NCBI GenBank assembly: GCA_014885115.2
Contig: WKLE02001911.1
Coordinates: 35,297-56,708 of the forward strand
Origin: Asterionellopsis glacialis
Taxonomy: Eukaryota; Bacillariophyta; Plagiogrammaphyceae; Rhaphoneidales; Asterionellopsidaceae
Direction of reading: 5' to 3'
DNA: 21,412 nt
The notes below the pieces were generated by a model, which was not told the origin of the DNA, made no database searches, and saw only the letters and a program-made list of their open reading frames with translations. Below, piece by piece: positions 1 to 9,903 of this stretch (the stretch's first letter is position 1; each line of letters opens with the position of its first letter). The position numbers and the translations under genes are program-made.

Positions 1-60
1 ACCGAACAATAAAAGAGATAGAGCACACTGAACGGGACTCTGATCATCGTGTCTCGGAGT

Positions 61-113
61 CGACCTGCAAGAGACAGCAACAAGCAAACAAACAAACAAA
101 CCAAACAATAACA
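61..113 (+). promoter_or_regulatory. CAAA-repeat 5' leader of APH1
   Basis: The bases just before the APH1 ATG are C/A-rich, with several tandem CAAA units at about 84-104 and almost no T. Such unstructured leaders are common in eukaryotic 5' UTRs. The transcription start is not visible, so the leader may begin upstream of position 61. Confidence 0.35.
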
Positions 114-1064
114 ATGACAACAGCAGCATTAACATTCGGGTGTGCCTTTTTGGCATTTGGTCCATTTGCATCTCTGTTTTTCCTCATCGCCTACCAAAAG
201 GCGCAGCTCATCATTGTGGTAACGACAGCAGCATTTTCGTATCTACTGTCCACGTTGATATCATCCCTTCTTTGGCTTCCGTTTAATGTACTTGGTCTTG
301 ATGGTGCTGCATCACTTTTAATTCCTGGCATCTTTGCACAATTTGTCATGAGATGTGCCTTTGTCAAACTTTATCACAAAGTAGAAGGTGTCATTCAGAT
401 CAGTATTGAACATCACGAACGAACACATCCAACGGAACAGGACGAAACAACAACAGGTGAGACGTCATCATCTTCTGGTGGTCAACAACCTTTATCCGAA
501 ACCGCCAGGCTTCGTCTTGAATTGAATGATTGGGTTTCAGGTGTGGCAGCTGGTACGGGCTTTGCCGGAATGCATGCCATTATGCTTTATGGAACTCTCC
601 TTGCTAGTGAGGGAGGAAATGTCGGTACATTGTATCAGGATTCATGTCCTACGGTCCCCAGTGTGGTATTGAGTGCTATTACTGCCTTTTTCTTTAGCAT
701 TGCTGATGTAATTTGGATGTTATTGACATTCTTTGGTATGAGAAGGCGACGCATGTACCCTGCCAATGATGATACCCGACCATTGTTTATTTCGAAATCA
801 TGGGGTGCCCTATTGGAAAATTCACGATTTGGTGGGAATATGGCATTGCTTGCCACACTTGTGTCGCACATGGCTGCAACACTTGTCACAACTTTTAATA
901 TGGTGGAGAATGGATGCGTCCTATCGCTACCATTGCTTGGGGTTGTTGTGGTCTTGACTGTGTTATTCTTTTGGGGTGGATTGTCGAGAATTTATTTACC
1001 TGACACGGCACAGCGACCAGTGAGCGATTCTGAAATGACAGAACGCCATGGTCATGCAGACTAA
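114..1064 (+). CDS. APH1: Gamma-secretase subunit APH-1
   Basis: A 316-aa multipass membrane protein recognised as APH-1, the scaffold subunit of the gamma-secretase intramembrane protease (with presenilin, nicastrin and PEN-2) in endomembranes and the plasma membrane. The N-terminus (FGCAFLAFGPFASLFFLIA) matches the family's FGCTFxAFGP start. Hydrophobic segments lie at about residues 3-26, 31-56, 64-85, 141-163, 183-208, 243-264 and 272-292, giving the expected seven passes. A small-residue GxxxG-type motif (G143, G147, A151/G152) sits in the fourth segment, as in animal APH-1. H252 matches the conserved His of TM6. The fifth-segment His appears to be replaced by Leu (L204 in LLTFFG, where animals have LHTFWG). 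A Thr/Ser/Glu-rich loop at 101-130 is longer than in animals. The ATG follows an A-rich leader (aacaATGac). Family call is confident; the His loss rests on alignment by eye. Confidence 0.9.
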   Translation: MTTAALTFGCAFLAFGPFASLFFLIAYQKAQLIIVVTTAAFSYLLSTLISSLLWLPFNVLGLDGAASLLIPGIFAQFVMRCAFVKLYHKVEGVIQISIEHHERTHPTEQDETTTGETSSSSGGQQPLSETARLRLELNDWVSGVAAGTGFAGMHAIMLYGTLLASEGGNVGTLYQDSCPTVPSVVLSAITAFFFSIADVIWMLLTFFGMRRRRMYPANDDTRPLFISKSWGALLENSRFGGNMALLATLVSHMAATLVTTFNMVENGCVLSLPLLGVVVVLTVLFFWGGLSRIYLPDTAQRPVSDSEMTERHGHAD

Positions 1065-2081
1065 AAACTGATAGAGAATTATAATTTGTATGCAGATTAG
1101 CTATGTTCTACGCTAGAAAGGGCGCCTTTTTCTTTTCAAACTCTAGAACTACCCGATTTCTCGTGTCGATGTGTCCTGTCAAGAGAGTTTAAAACGGAGT
1201 CTGCACGGACATATCATAAGTACATGCTTTTCGTCTTGAATTGTTGGAACAAATTCCATACTCCGCTCTGCTAATGAACCCTCATTTTTAAATCTTTGGC
1301 ATCTCGATTACTGCCAAATTCAGTTTTATTTTCCATGAATGAAAACTTTTTAAATATTATTTTGTTCGGTCATTACTTTTTGGGTGTGTAATCGTAACTA
1401 TTTCATGCTTCTCTTGTATCAGCCTGCCTCCTCAATGTGATAAATACCTTGCCCTAATTCAATGGCGTAATTCTAGTTTGAAGTTGTTGTAGGTCTACTT
1501 GTAGTTTGAAGTGTTTTGTCATTCTTTTATCCTTTGTCAGGGTGATGCGACAACTTGTCTTGCTTACAAATTGTTAACAGGAGTGTCAAGAAGACAGTTC
1601 GCGCGCCAACTTTTAATACAATTTTTCGTATGTAATTTTTTCTGTATACATCCTACCAAGACGCTTGCTACAAAAGATACTTTTTCTCTGTTTCTTTTGA
1701 GGCACCCTTTTTTGAATACAGTACAGCCAGCAAGTGCACGACCCAAAACAGACATTCTAAAAGTGCACAAAAAAATCGCGAAGCAACGTCTTTTATTGTT
1801 CCACCAGCCCCATCAGCTTTTGTGGAAGACAAGAACGAAAAAAGTCCAAGCTCGGCAAGAAGAGCAGCAGGCTCCAAAATAACGAAAGCAATTGCATCAG
1901 AACGGACAGTCAGTAGTATAATCGTTGTGCAAATACATACCCTTGGTTTTATGTCATCTATTTCGGTTGGTGTTAGAACAAAACGATTTGGCTTCCAATA
2001 AAAAGAGCAACAAAATATTCTGTAAAACAGCAAAAGTCATAGATACCAGAGACACTACTTTTTTAAAAAAAAAATTAAAAG
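1065..2081. other. Intergenic region, no gene recognised
   Basis: About 1 kb between two genes on the same strand. It is AT-rich with several T and A runs, including a long A run just before the ATG at 2082. Some 60-120 codon open frames occur on both strands around 1511-2033. They overlap each other and show no recognisable protein motif. The region presumably holds the APH1 3' UTR and the promoter of the next gene. No tRNA-like fold or palindrome cluster was seen. Confidence 0.6.
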
Positions 2082-4223
2082 ATGCACGTGAAAATGACTG
2101 TGGATGAGACATCACATTCATGCAATGCACAACAAAATGGTGACATAGAACCAAACAAGGAAAATGTGTCAAGTACCAAAATTAATGAAGTGCAACATGG
2201 TGCAACTTCTACGACTTCTGACAAGAATAAGAATGATCAAGAGAATGTTGTTGGAGTTTTGACAAAAAGCATAGGTATCTTATCAAAACTTGCCAATTTA
2301 GATCATGCCATTTACAGATCGACACTCGCAGGAACTGGAACAAAAAGTAGCAATGGCAGCAATGACGTTGGAATAGATGATGATTGTAATGTAGCTGATC
2401 AGGATAATAATGACTTGTTTCTCTCATTAGAAAAAGATCAAGACCCTGATAAAGATGCTTTCGTCCTTCAACAACGCTTAGAAATTATACAACGAGAATG
2501 GAAATTAGAAGATACGTCCATTCCACAATTAGCACAAGCCATTCATAGACTTCAATCGAATACAAATAATTTAGTGATTGAATCTGATCGACAAACTATG
2601 GAAATTCAATCATTACAAAACCAACTACAACATCGGAATCAACGAGTCACCCAACTGGAACAGGCCGTACACAAACTTCATAAACAAAACAAAAAATTAA
2701 AAGAAAAATTGATAGCCAAACGTTTAGAGAAAAAATCGATTGTCAAAAATGTCAAGGAGTATGTGTCACAAGTCAATAGTACACGGAGGAAAGAAAATGA
2801 TTTAACACTTGAGGAAGAACGAGTAGCACAACAACTCAAGGCACATGAACAATTATTACGAATGGAACGAGAGTTTCATATTGCTAATACTAACAACGAG
2901 GAGGAGGGTGGCAATCGAAGCAGGTTTAATACATTTGATTCCGTCGATACATTCACTGATTTAGATCTAATGTTAAGTGCCGATGCACCAATATCAACAA
3001 CAACATTAACAGATAGCAGCAGTCGCAACATTGAACAAGAAGAATGTGATGGCCTTGGTGAGAATATTATGGAAGATGACATTCGTTCTCGAACCTCCTC
3101 CACTGGATCTCTTTTGGAACAAGGGGTTGCAACTATTCGGTATTCCCCAACATTATCACCGTTAAACAGTCCTAAAGTTGGGAATGATTCAACCGAATCG
3201 CAAACTGTCTTGGATTCTGTTGCTCGTTCTGAAAAAACTGAGGATGACAAACCGTGGGCTTCCATGAAAGCCAAATTTACAGGAGGCGGAGGGAGAAAAG
3301 AAATCTTTAAGAAAGCAACTTCCGAAACAACAGCTCCTGTATACAAAGTTTCATTCCCACCAGGGAGTAAGGTTGGTCTACAATTCCATCGCATCCCGTT
3401 TGATCTAGTTGAAAAGAAACAAGGTGTCATTACAGGTGCAATGTTGGAATCACCATCAGCTGAAACCGAACAAGACATAGAACCAAAAGAAAGCAACAGA
3501 AAGAGTAGTGGAATGAAGAAAAAGCCCATAACATTTCAATTAGATGGTTTTCGAAGACGTAAAACCGATACTGAGAATGCAACAAAAACGACAACGACAC
3601 AGGAAAAGAAAGAGGCTGAATCCCATGCCTTCCTTGTGTGTGGTTATGTTGGTTTTGATACAGAACATAACGTCCAGCCGACGCTAGGAGCTCATCTTGT
3701 TGGTATTGATCACTTATCCTTAGATGATGAGCAATGGACTGCAAGTCGGCTCAAAGAAGTTATTAGTGCCTGTTCATCCTCTGGTTCTACTTTTTCGTTA
3801 TCCTTTCGAAATGACCCTCTCTCAAAAAAGCAAAATGATACAATCTTAAAGGCGGCCAAGTTAGCAGAGGAGTCCTCACTGGGTGAAGATGACATTGTTA
3901 TAGAAATGACGGTAGAAAAAGATACAAAGAATGATGCAGAGATCGGTGTTGACCAAGCAGGTCAAGATGGGCAAATATCACGGAAGGATCCACTCCGGCG
4001 AATTCTAAACATTCAAACGGGTCCTCCGCAGAGCAAAGTTCCGCCATCACTTGACGTGACAAAATCTGGTGGTCTAGAGGAGCCCGTGACACATGAAAGT
4101 CAGAAAGAACAACAGGAAGCGGCAGTTGCTGTTACACCGCCTTCTGCGAAGTTTAAAAAGTCTATGAATAACTTCTGGAAACAAACCAAAGAACAGTTGA
4201 AAGGTAATCCACTTTATGACTAA
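2082..4223 (+). CDS. Coiled-coil protein with split PDZ-like region
   Basis: A 713-aa, probably cytosolic protein that I do not recognise by name. Residues 1-125 are polar and Asn/Asp-rich. About 128-265 is a long heptad-rich coiled coil (many Gln, Leu, Lys, Glu). 270-400 is acidic and Ser/Thr-rich with SP/TP sites (RYSPTLSPLNSP). At 419-443 a segment VYKVSFPPGSKVGLQFHRIP resembles the start of a PDZ fold, with GLQF in the position of the carboxylate-binding loop. After a basic low-complexity insert (about 455-512), the remaining PDZ-like elements seem to follow: AFLVCGYVGF, GAHLVGIDHLSL, then helix RLKEVISACSSS and strand FSLSFRN, ending near 577. The C-terminus is FWKQTKEQLKGNPLYD. A second in-frame ATG at 2094 could be the start. 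The PDZ assignment is inference from pattern; a scaffold or adaptor role would fit but is not shown. Its 3' end converges on the next gene, 117 bp apart. Confidence 0.75.
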   Translation: MHVKMTVDETSHSCNAQQNGDIEPNKENVSSTKINEVQHGATSTTSDKNKNDQENVVGVLTKSIGILSKLANLDHAIYRSTLAGTGTKSSNGSNDVGIDDDCNVADQDNNDLFLSLEKDQDPDKDAFVLQQRLEIIQREWKLEDTSIPQLAQAIHRLQSNTNNLVIESDRQTMEIQSLQNQLQHRNQRVTQLEQAVHKLHKQNKKLKEKLIAKRLEKKSIVKNVKEYVSQVNSTRRKENDLTLEEERVAQQLKAHEQLLRMEREFHIANTNNEEEGGNRSRFNTFDSVDTFTDLDLMLSADAPISTTTLTDSSSRNIEQEECDGLGENIMEDDIRSRTSSTGSLLEQGVATIRYSPTLSPLNSPKVGNDSTESQTVLDSVARSEKTEDDKPWASMKAKFTGGGGRKEIFKKATSETTAPVYKVSFPPGSKVGLQFHRIPFDLVEKKQGVITGAMLESPSAETEQDIEPKESNRKSSGMKKKPITFQLDGFRRRKTDTENATKTTTTQEKKEAESHAFLVCGYVGFDTEHNVQPTLGAHLVGIDHLSLDDEQWTASRLKEVISACSSSGSTFSLSFRNDPLSKKQNDTILKAAKLAEESSLGEDDIVIEMTVEKDTKNDAEIGVDQAGQDGQISRKDPLRRILNIQTGPPQSKVPPSLDVTKSGGLEEPVTHESQKEQQEAAVAVTPPSAKFKKSMNNFWKQTKEQLKGNPLYD

Positions 4224-4340
4224 AGTAAAAACTTTGTTTATTTTTTCAATAAGTTCTACAACTGCATTATCGAGAGAAGGTAACTCCTTTTGCTCGCCTC
4301 ATATTGTGTACAATCGAATTAATTTAAGAAAAATATTGTA

Positions 4341-7300
4341 TTAGGGTTCTGTTTCAGCAACTGTTAAACTGAGAGATCTGTTGGGATTTGTAGCTTCTTG
4401 CCACTTTAAACCTTTGGTACATAAAAAGACTTCGCATGGATAGTACTTCCTGTGTTCGAGAAATGAAGAAACTTTCTTCTCAGGATCAATGAATGGTCCC
4501 GCTGGAGAAGTGCGGATGCCTATGGAGACATGAGCATTGTTTTCATTATCAACATCTGTAAAATCAACACGAGTAGTATTTCGATTTCCATAGGACACAT
4601 AAACGTTGTGAGCGATGCTCTTCCGTGTATCGTGTGGGGATGTCAAACGTTGACATATTGGTAATAACCAAACCTTGGGGGCTAAATTCTCCACCAACAT
4701 CCTTGTGAATTCCGCTACAGTAATATCAGGATTAACTATTGTTTGCATGGGAAGGTTGGAATGCCTCAATGAGTCTGCATAATATGATTCTGGATCAAGA
4801 TACGCATTAACCTTGTAAGGTTTTCGAATCTGATCGAAAGAAACTATCTCAGGTGAAGAGGCTTCACTTTCCGAACATACTTTATCACCGCCGAAATGTT
4901 TCATTTGAACACCAACGATTCTATCTATATCTGCGGAGGGAAGCCCCTGTTCATGAAGAATTTCTGGTAGAGCGATTTTAATGTATTCAATTGCTTTCTC
5001 AGGATTAGCACACAGAGACATCGGAATTGTGTATCCAGCACGTTTCATCCGATCTTTCAACCCACCCTTTTCTTCGTGACAAGCCCGAGGGTCGTTACCT
5101 GAATTTTCCGAGTATTGTTCAATTTTGCGACGTGACGGTTTCGTTGGTGTTTGGGAACAAGATTCCAATTGAGAACGAATCAATTTTAGGTTGCTATGGT
5201 TATCGCCCTTACAAGCTCTTTCATCACGCGGACTTGTAGCTCGTGAAGCATTACTCTTACGCGAGCACTTTTGAAGGGATGAAAAAAGATTCCGTGATGA
5301 TAACTCTTCCTTCGTTTCTGCATTTTTTTGTTTTCTCATCTTTGATATTGGAGACCGATCGATGTTTGCCGGAACTCTTGCGCTGTTCTTTTCAAGAGCT
5401 TTCGATTTTTTATAGTTTTCTACTGCCATAATAGCCATTCCCTTGCATTGTAATAGCTTTTCTTCATCTGGGACAATATATTTGGTTTGCTCATCTTCAT
5501 TTGAAAAACCTTTTACCTCTTTGTGGACAACCTTCGTAACTTTCGTTCGTGAAGCTGGCGCAGGATCGTGTCGAGCACTTTTTGGTGAAATTTTCGCTTC
5601 TTCTTCGACCTCGAGTCCAGGAGAAGCCTTACATCTCTTACGAGTCTCGTCACCACTTGTCCTGTAGCGTTCCTGCTTCCTTTTCTTTATCGCCGATGAA
5701 GAAAAGGTTGGTTTTTCCACAAGCTTTTTTGATTCAGGAGGACCCAACAATGGAGTTCTCTCTTCAACTTCTAACGAAAACGATGCTACTAATCGCCTAG
5801 GGCAAGCTTTCGGCTTCTTTCTCTGTTTGACAGGGCCTATTACTTTTACAGGTGTAGTAATTTTTTCATATTCACTTTGTTCAATGCGATCAAAGGCATC
5901 CAGCAAGAGATTCACGCCTCTCCTGGCTTCAATTTGTTGTTGGCAGAAATCTTCGTAATCGTCGATGCTTTTAAACTTTCTCAGTGGAGATCGCAATTTA
6001 CCATCTCCATTAGAGAAAGATTCGTATTCATCAACTGTGACACATCCATCATTGTTCGTATTTGCAAAGTCTTTTCTTTCAGGAGCTCCTGAGTCGGAAG
6101 ATTCCAGCGACAGATTTGGTTCCACAGGAAGAGTTAGATCTAAAAGTTCTAATACGCGTTTTTTCTTCGGCTTCTTGGTTCGATTACATATTCTAGTTTC
6201 GATAAAATCATCAGTTAACTCTGTACAGTTGGCCGCAGAGCTGGCTCCAGTGTCATCGGTATCTTCTGAAACAACAGGTACGCTACTAATGTCGCTATCA
6301 TCACTGTCGCTAGCTTCCGCGGTAGAGTCATCTGGCATTAGCAGCTCGTCGTAACCGCGTACAACCTCATCAGGTGGTTTCAAGTCTATGAAACCTCCAA
6401 CATCAAAGCCAGTCAAGTTTTTTGGTTTACACCTAGCTCTGTCTGGTCGTAACGACCTATTCATAAGGGTATGGACCGTTAAAGGTCGCAGCCTAATCAT
6501 TCTAACGTCGTCGAAATCTTCAATTTGTCGCAATATACGTTCAATTTCATTTTTAGTTACATGGGCATCTTCAATACACTCTGAGACATCTCTCGACGAA
6601 AATGTGCAATAAATTTCTTCCTGGTCTAGCTGTTTCCCTAACCATTCTTGCATTTCTCTTGGGCAGATTTTTGAGGTGCCAGTCCAGAGGGCATGCTCTT
6701 GTAACTCCGACTTGTAAACGAAAGATATTGTGTAAAACTCTGACAGTACATCTATGGCTGAAATGATCTCTTTTATCACATGGAAGCAAAATGGTAGATA
6801 AATTACCCCGACTTGAAAGCCACTTTTCTTCTTCCCGGAATCAAACTCAAGCAATCCCTCCTTAACAAACGATGGCAATGTAGTTGTGAAAAATGATTTT
6901 GTCCAGTGTTGCATCATCCATGTTCCTTGAGGTATCCAAAAGTAATCCAAAATTATTTGGGAAAACTTTATTCCTTCCCCCCAGTGTTTCTTTATTTGTT
7001 GAGCAAAGTTTCTTCGATTAAAGTTGGCGGTCAAATGTCTCATTGGATCATATTCTGCACCTGCTTCCTGTGACACTGTATATGCAATGGTATTACAAGC
7101 GAGTTCCATAGCAATACATCTGGCCAAGTCCCTTCCGTCCATTTGTGTCAACACATTCCGTCGCACTAATTCAACTGTTTGATCAACCGATTTCGTTTTA
7201 TTCTCTATGTTAGCCCACGAAACCCCCTCTTTTACGAGTTGCCGTTCGACACATGGATATGACATTCCCAAACATAGAACGTTCGATTTTGGAGCAAGTT

Positions 7301-7415
7301 TACGACCCCTCCGTTCCCCTCCCATGGTTATAGTCCCCAGGTTTAAGCTATCACCGAGAAATGCTACTTCTCCTCTCCTGTTCCTTCTTTTTGTTTGAGT
7401 ACTTCTGGGGTCCAA
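4341..7415 (-). CDS. Orphan 1024-aa protein, weak methyltransferase-like N-terminus
   Basis: An uninterrupted frame of 1024 codons, far too long to be chance, with no family I can name. It starts with a basic stretch; Met31 is an alternative start. About residues 42-235 look folded: a strand-like NVLCLGMSYP (45-54), a helical region with RDLARCIAMELACNTIAYT (95-113), the motif QIILDYFWIPQGTW (153-166), then TLPSFVKEGLLEF and GVIYLPFCFHVIKEI (203-217). The order VLxLG, DYFW, then a GxIYLPF strand recalls motifs I, IV and V of class I (Rossmann) methyltransferases, but the usual GxGxG is absent, so this is a weak inference. The middle (about 350-760) is low-complexity, Ser/Asp-rich then Lys/Arg-rich, and likely disordered and nuclear. 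The C-terminal 200 residues again look folded, with hydrophobic strands such as PKVWLLPICQRL and CEVFLCTKGLKW. Function unknown. Confidence 0.8.
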   Translation of the reverse strand: MDPRSTQTKRRNRRGEVAFLGDSLNLGTITMGGERRGRKLAPKSNVLCLGMSYPCVERQLVKEGVSWANIENKTKSVDQTVELVRRNVLTQMDGRDLARCIAMELACNTIAYTVSQEAGAEYDPMRHLTANFNRRNFAQQIKKHWGEGIKFSQIILDYFWIPQGTWMMQHWTKSFFTTTLPSFVKEGLLEFDSGKKKSGFQVGVIYLPFCFHVIKEIISAIDVLSEFYTISFVYKSELQEHALWTGTSKICPREMQEWLGKQLDQEEIYCTFSSRDVSECIEDAHVTKNEIERILRQIEDFDDVRMIRLRPLTVHTLMNRSLRPDRARCKPKNLTGFDVGGFIDLKPPDEVVRGYDELLMPDDSTAEASDSDDSDISSVPVVSEDTDDTGASSAANCTELTDDFIETRICNRTKKPKKKRVLELLDLTLPVEPNLSLESSDSGAPERKDFANTNNDGCVTVDEYESFSNGDGKLRSPLRKFKSIDDYEDFCQQQIEARRGVNLLLDAFDRIEQSEYEKITTPVKVIGPVKQRKKPKACPRRLVASFSLEVEERTPLLGPPESKKLVEKPTFSSSAIKKRKQERYRTSGDETRKRCKASPGLEVEEEAKISPKSARHDPAPASRTKVTKVVHKEVKGFSNEDEQTKYIVPDEEKLLQCKGMAIMAVENYKKSKALEKNSARVPANIDRSPISKMRKQKNAETKEELSSRNLFSSLQKCSRKSNASRATSPRDERACKGDNHSNLKLIRSQLESCSQTPTKPSRRKIEQYSENSGNDPRACHEEKGGLKDRMKRAGYTIPMSLCANPEKAIEYIKIALPEILHEQGLPSADIDRIVGVQMKHFGGDKVCSESEASSPEIVSFDQIRKPYKVNAYLDPESYYADSLRHSNLPMQTIVNPDITVAEFTRMLVENLAPKVWLLPICQRLTSPHDTRKSIAHNVYVSYGNRNTTRVDFTDVDNENNAHVSIGIRTSPAGPFIDPEKKVSSFLEHRKYYPCEVFLCTKGLKWQEATNPNRSLSLTVAETEP

Positions 7416-8906
7416 TGTTCGTAATGTTAGTGAAGGCTCTCGTCTTTACAACTACTGTAGAAGGTACTGTACTCGTACATCCGTTCTATCTTATCGAGTA
7501 ATACGCATTATACCAAAACTTGCTCCGAGTTAAAACTGACCGAAACCACATCATATCCGTGTGTGTGTTTTTGTGTACCAAAATGATCCCAATTTTTTGT
7601 GTTTTTTCCGTTACATAACTCTGTGGTAATCGCCATAATTATTTTTAAACAGGACGACTTCGTATGTAAAAGTATTACTACTATGAAATTCCCCTTGAAT
7701 ATGATGTACTGTATGATCGACAAATTAGAGGTTGCAAGTTAAGTTTTCTCCTTTATTGGCGAATGGCGGAAAGCTACTATTTATTGCCGTTTTCCTCCGA
7801 CTATAAATAATATATTTCTTACGATGGGTAGTAAATCATTGTGTTTGTCTATATTACCAGGTACACATACCTGGAAACTTTAGTACATACCTGTACGAGA
7901 CGAATCTTGAAATTTCATCATCTTATTTTTCACATACATCATTACCTGGTACTGGTACCTGTCGGCATGTTACCTGGTACATCGTGGTAGTTCCTTCAAA
8001 GGAGTCTGAAAATGATCATGTTTCATCCCAATTTGGCAAACTGGTGGCGAAAAAGCAGACGACAAACTTGACGCATTCTCATCGATGATCAACAAGTCTA
8101 CTATATCCAGAACTTCACACAAAACTGAGAAACGAAATTCACTGCCCACCCCACCAGAGAAAAATGGCAACCCAACCGTCTTGTATGCTGCATTCATTGA
8201 GACCAAAAGAGATGCACAATGTTTGCCTTTCCAATGGATATGATGGAAAACCATAGACAAAAAAATCAGTATATGTCGACTTGGTGGTAGATCAACTAAC
8301 AAACCTTGGAATAGTAAAAGACGTGCTTCAAAATCAGCTCACCGTTTAGGCATTAAAGAGGCAAAACAAAAAATACATTCCAAGAAATATTAGAAGAATT
8401 CAATAATGACGCTTTGTTTGGATGTTGATATACAAGGCGATTGGCGTTGTATGCAGTTTGTGACAGTTTGTGGTAGCAAGGCATGATGTAGAAAAAAGCA
8501 CGAGCATACAGAGAAAATCGAATCCGCATTATAAAACAATATTCCCTCTCTACGTACAAATACTTTTCTTTGATACTTCTGCAATGAACTTCGTTTACTT
8601 GGTATATTGCACTGCAGTGTATTTTTTGCAAAAACAGCATTTCGTACAGTGATATGATTTTCTTTCTCTAGAAATTAGTATATAGTTTTACAAAATATTA
8701 TGTATGCTTGCTTGTTTCTTCTTATGTCGTGTGATCTTTGTGTCTTCCGAAATTAGATATTATAAACAAATATTCCTTGTTCTATCGTAGTACAGTACAC
8801 ATGCGATACGCCTCTCTAGTGAGTTATATAGGTATCCAAAAAATGCCCGCTGTTGCGCTTTTTACAGATATATCTTTATTGGTGTGTGCTTTTCAAATAA
8901 TTCATT
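7416..8906. other. Gene-poor region with palindromic repeat cluster
   Basis: About 1.5 kb without a convincing gene, between the starts of the 1024-aa gene and the end of the RING gene. It contains the first GGTACC-type repeat cluster (7855-7985). A 110-codon minus-strand frame at 7970-8302 begins only with TTG and has no family motif. Plus-strand reading of the same interval is broken by stops. A decayed gene or mobile element around 8000-8340 is possible but unsupported. Confidence 0.55.
7855..7985. repeat. TACCTGGTAC palindromic repeat cluster 1
   Basis: TACCAGGTAC at 7855-7864 is followed by ACCTGG and ACCTGT variants. TACCTGGTAC occurs at 7943-7952, with GGTACC at 7954-7959, and TACCTGGTAC again at 7971-7980. 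The units are near-palindromes built on GTAC/ACCTGG and are spaced irregularly, unlike a tandem satellite or CRISPR array. The same unit recurs in other intergenic regions of the window. Confidence 0.75.
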
Positions 8907-9903
8907 TCAAAACAAAAATAAGCAAAACTCAGGATCAAGGGGTTCACCAGAAAATAACCATCGAATAATGGCCCACCATCCTTCTCTGCCATTTTGAGAT
9001 GGTGTATGATTATGTTCTGCATCGTCATTGTTATCATTGTTATCACTTCCATTTTCACTGGTGTTGTTATTATCATATCCAAGACCATCTAAAGCTGTTT
9101 TTTTAAGAGGTAGTCGTAACATATCTGATCGACAACATGGACAACTAGATTGTTTTTCGAGCCATTGTGATATGCAATCTTTATGAAATAAATGTTCACA
9201 TTTTCTACCAGTACTGACAGTATCACCATCCTCTGTAAGGAGGGAGAAGAGCAATAGAGAGAGAAAAGAAAAATGATACTGTGTCAGTCATTTATCGGTC
9301 AATTACAAGTGCATGACGTCCTTTCTGGTAGTTTCGATAGATCATTGAGTATGTCCCAAACTTACCAAAATCTAACAGACAAATAGGACATGTATGGTCT
9401 CCTTCTTCACCTTGTTGTTGGTGTTTTTCATCTTCCGTCATTGAACACTCTGAAGCATAACTTGCTGCATCACAATCATCACAACAACAGGAAGGATGAT
9501 ACGTTCGTGTCTGTAAACATGTATTAATGTGCTTCTTTGCATGTCTTGCTTCTGCCAAAAATGACGCTCCAGTGGTCGATCCTTGATCTGACAAATCAAA
9601 GTAGGAATGTCCAGCAAATTGAGAATAAAATGCAACATGTGCATACCATGCCATGACTTTACAACATCCCATAATCAATAATTCTGTACATGTTAACGCA
9701 ATTAAAATAATTGAAATAGATTTTGAAAAATCATTATTGGCATCTAGGTTTGCTGTCGCTGCTGTTGTACCATTGATGAGAGCGTCATTTGTTACGACGC
9801 TGGCACTATCACAAAGCATAGAAGTATTTGGATCTTCCATGGCTAATTCATTCGTGTATCGAAACAATGATTGAAATAAACCAATGAATTCAAGACGACT
9901 CAT
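8907..9903 (-). CDS. Membrane-anchored RING-H2 finger protein (two exons)
   Basis: Spliced gene: exon 1 is 9903-9366, exon 2 is 9232-8907, giving 287 aa. The intron (9365-9233, 133 nt) has donor GTAAGT and acceptor CTCCTTACAG. Removing it joins CPICLLDF to EDGDTVSTGRKCEHLFH in frame and rebuilds a full RING-H2 domain. The predicted zinc ligands are C172, C175, C191, H193, H196, C199, C210 and C213, with the usual CxHxxHxxC and CPxC spacing. Such domains recruit E2 enzymes for ubiquitin transfer, so an E3 ligase is likely. A hydrophobic helix at about 63-82 suggests one membrane pass, with the RING on the C-terminal side. A Cys patch (SCCCDDC, 138-144) precedes it. The tail after the RING is Asn/Asp-rich. 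The start is the ATG at 9903; an in-frame GTG two codons upstream is not needed. Substrate unknown. Confidence 0.87.
9233..9365 (-). other. Spliceosomal intron inside the RING-H2 gene
   Basis: Minus-strand donor GTAAGT begins at 9365 and the acceptor TTACAG ends at 9233. The intron is phase 1, splitting the codon of E180 between the second and third zinc ligands. If retained, reading runs on through GKFGTYSMIYRN and stops at 9292, before the other zinc ligands. It is the only intron I could resolve in the window. Confidence 0.87.

Noticed and set aside
1511..2033. Overlapping 120-codon frames on both strands
   Set aside because: They overlap in opposite directions and have no recognisable motif. 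The third plus-strand frame is also open over 1631-2000, which suggests the openness is a composition effect.
7970..8302. 110-codon minus-strand frame
   Set aside because: It starts only with TTG, ends within the palindrome cluster and matches no family pattern.
8353..8640. 95-codon minus-strand frame
   Set aside because: Overlapped by other frames of similar length, AT-rich, no domain or signal pattern.
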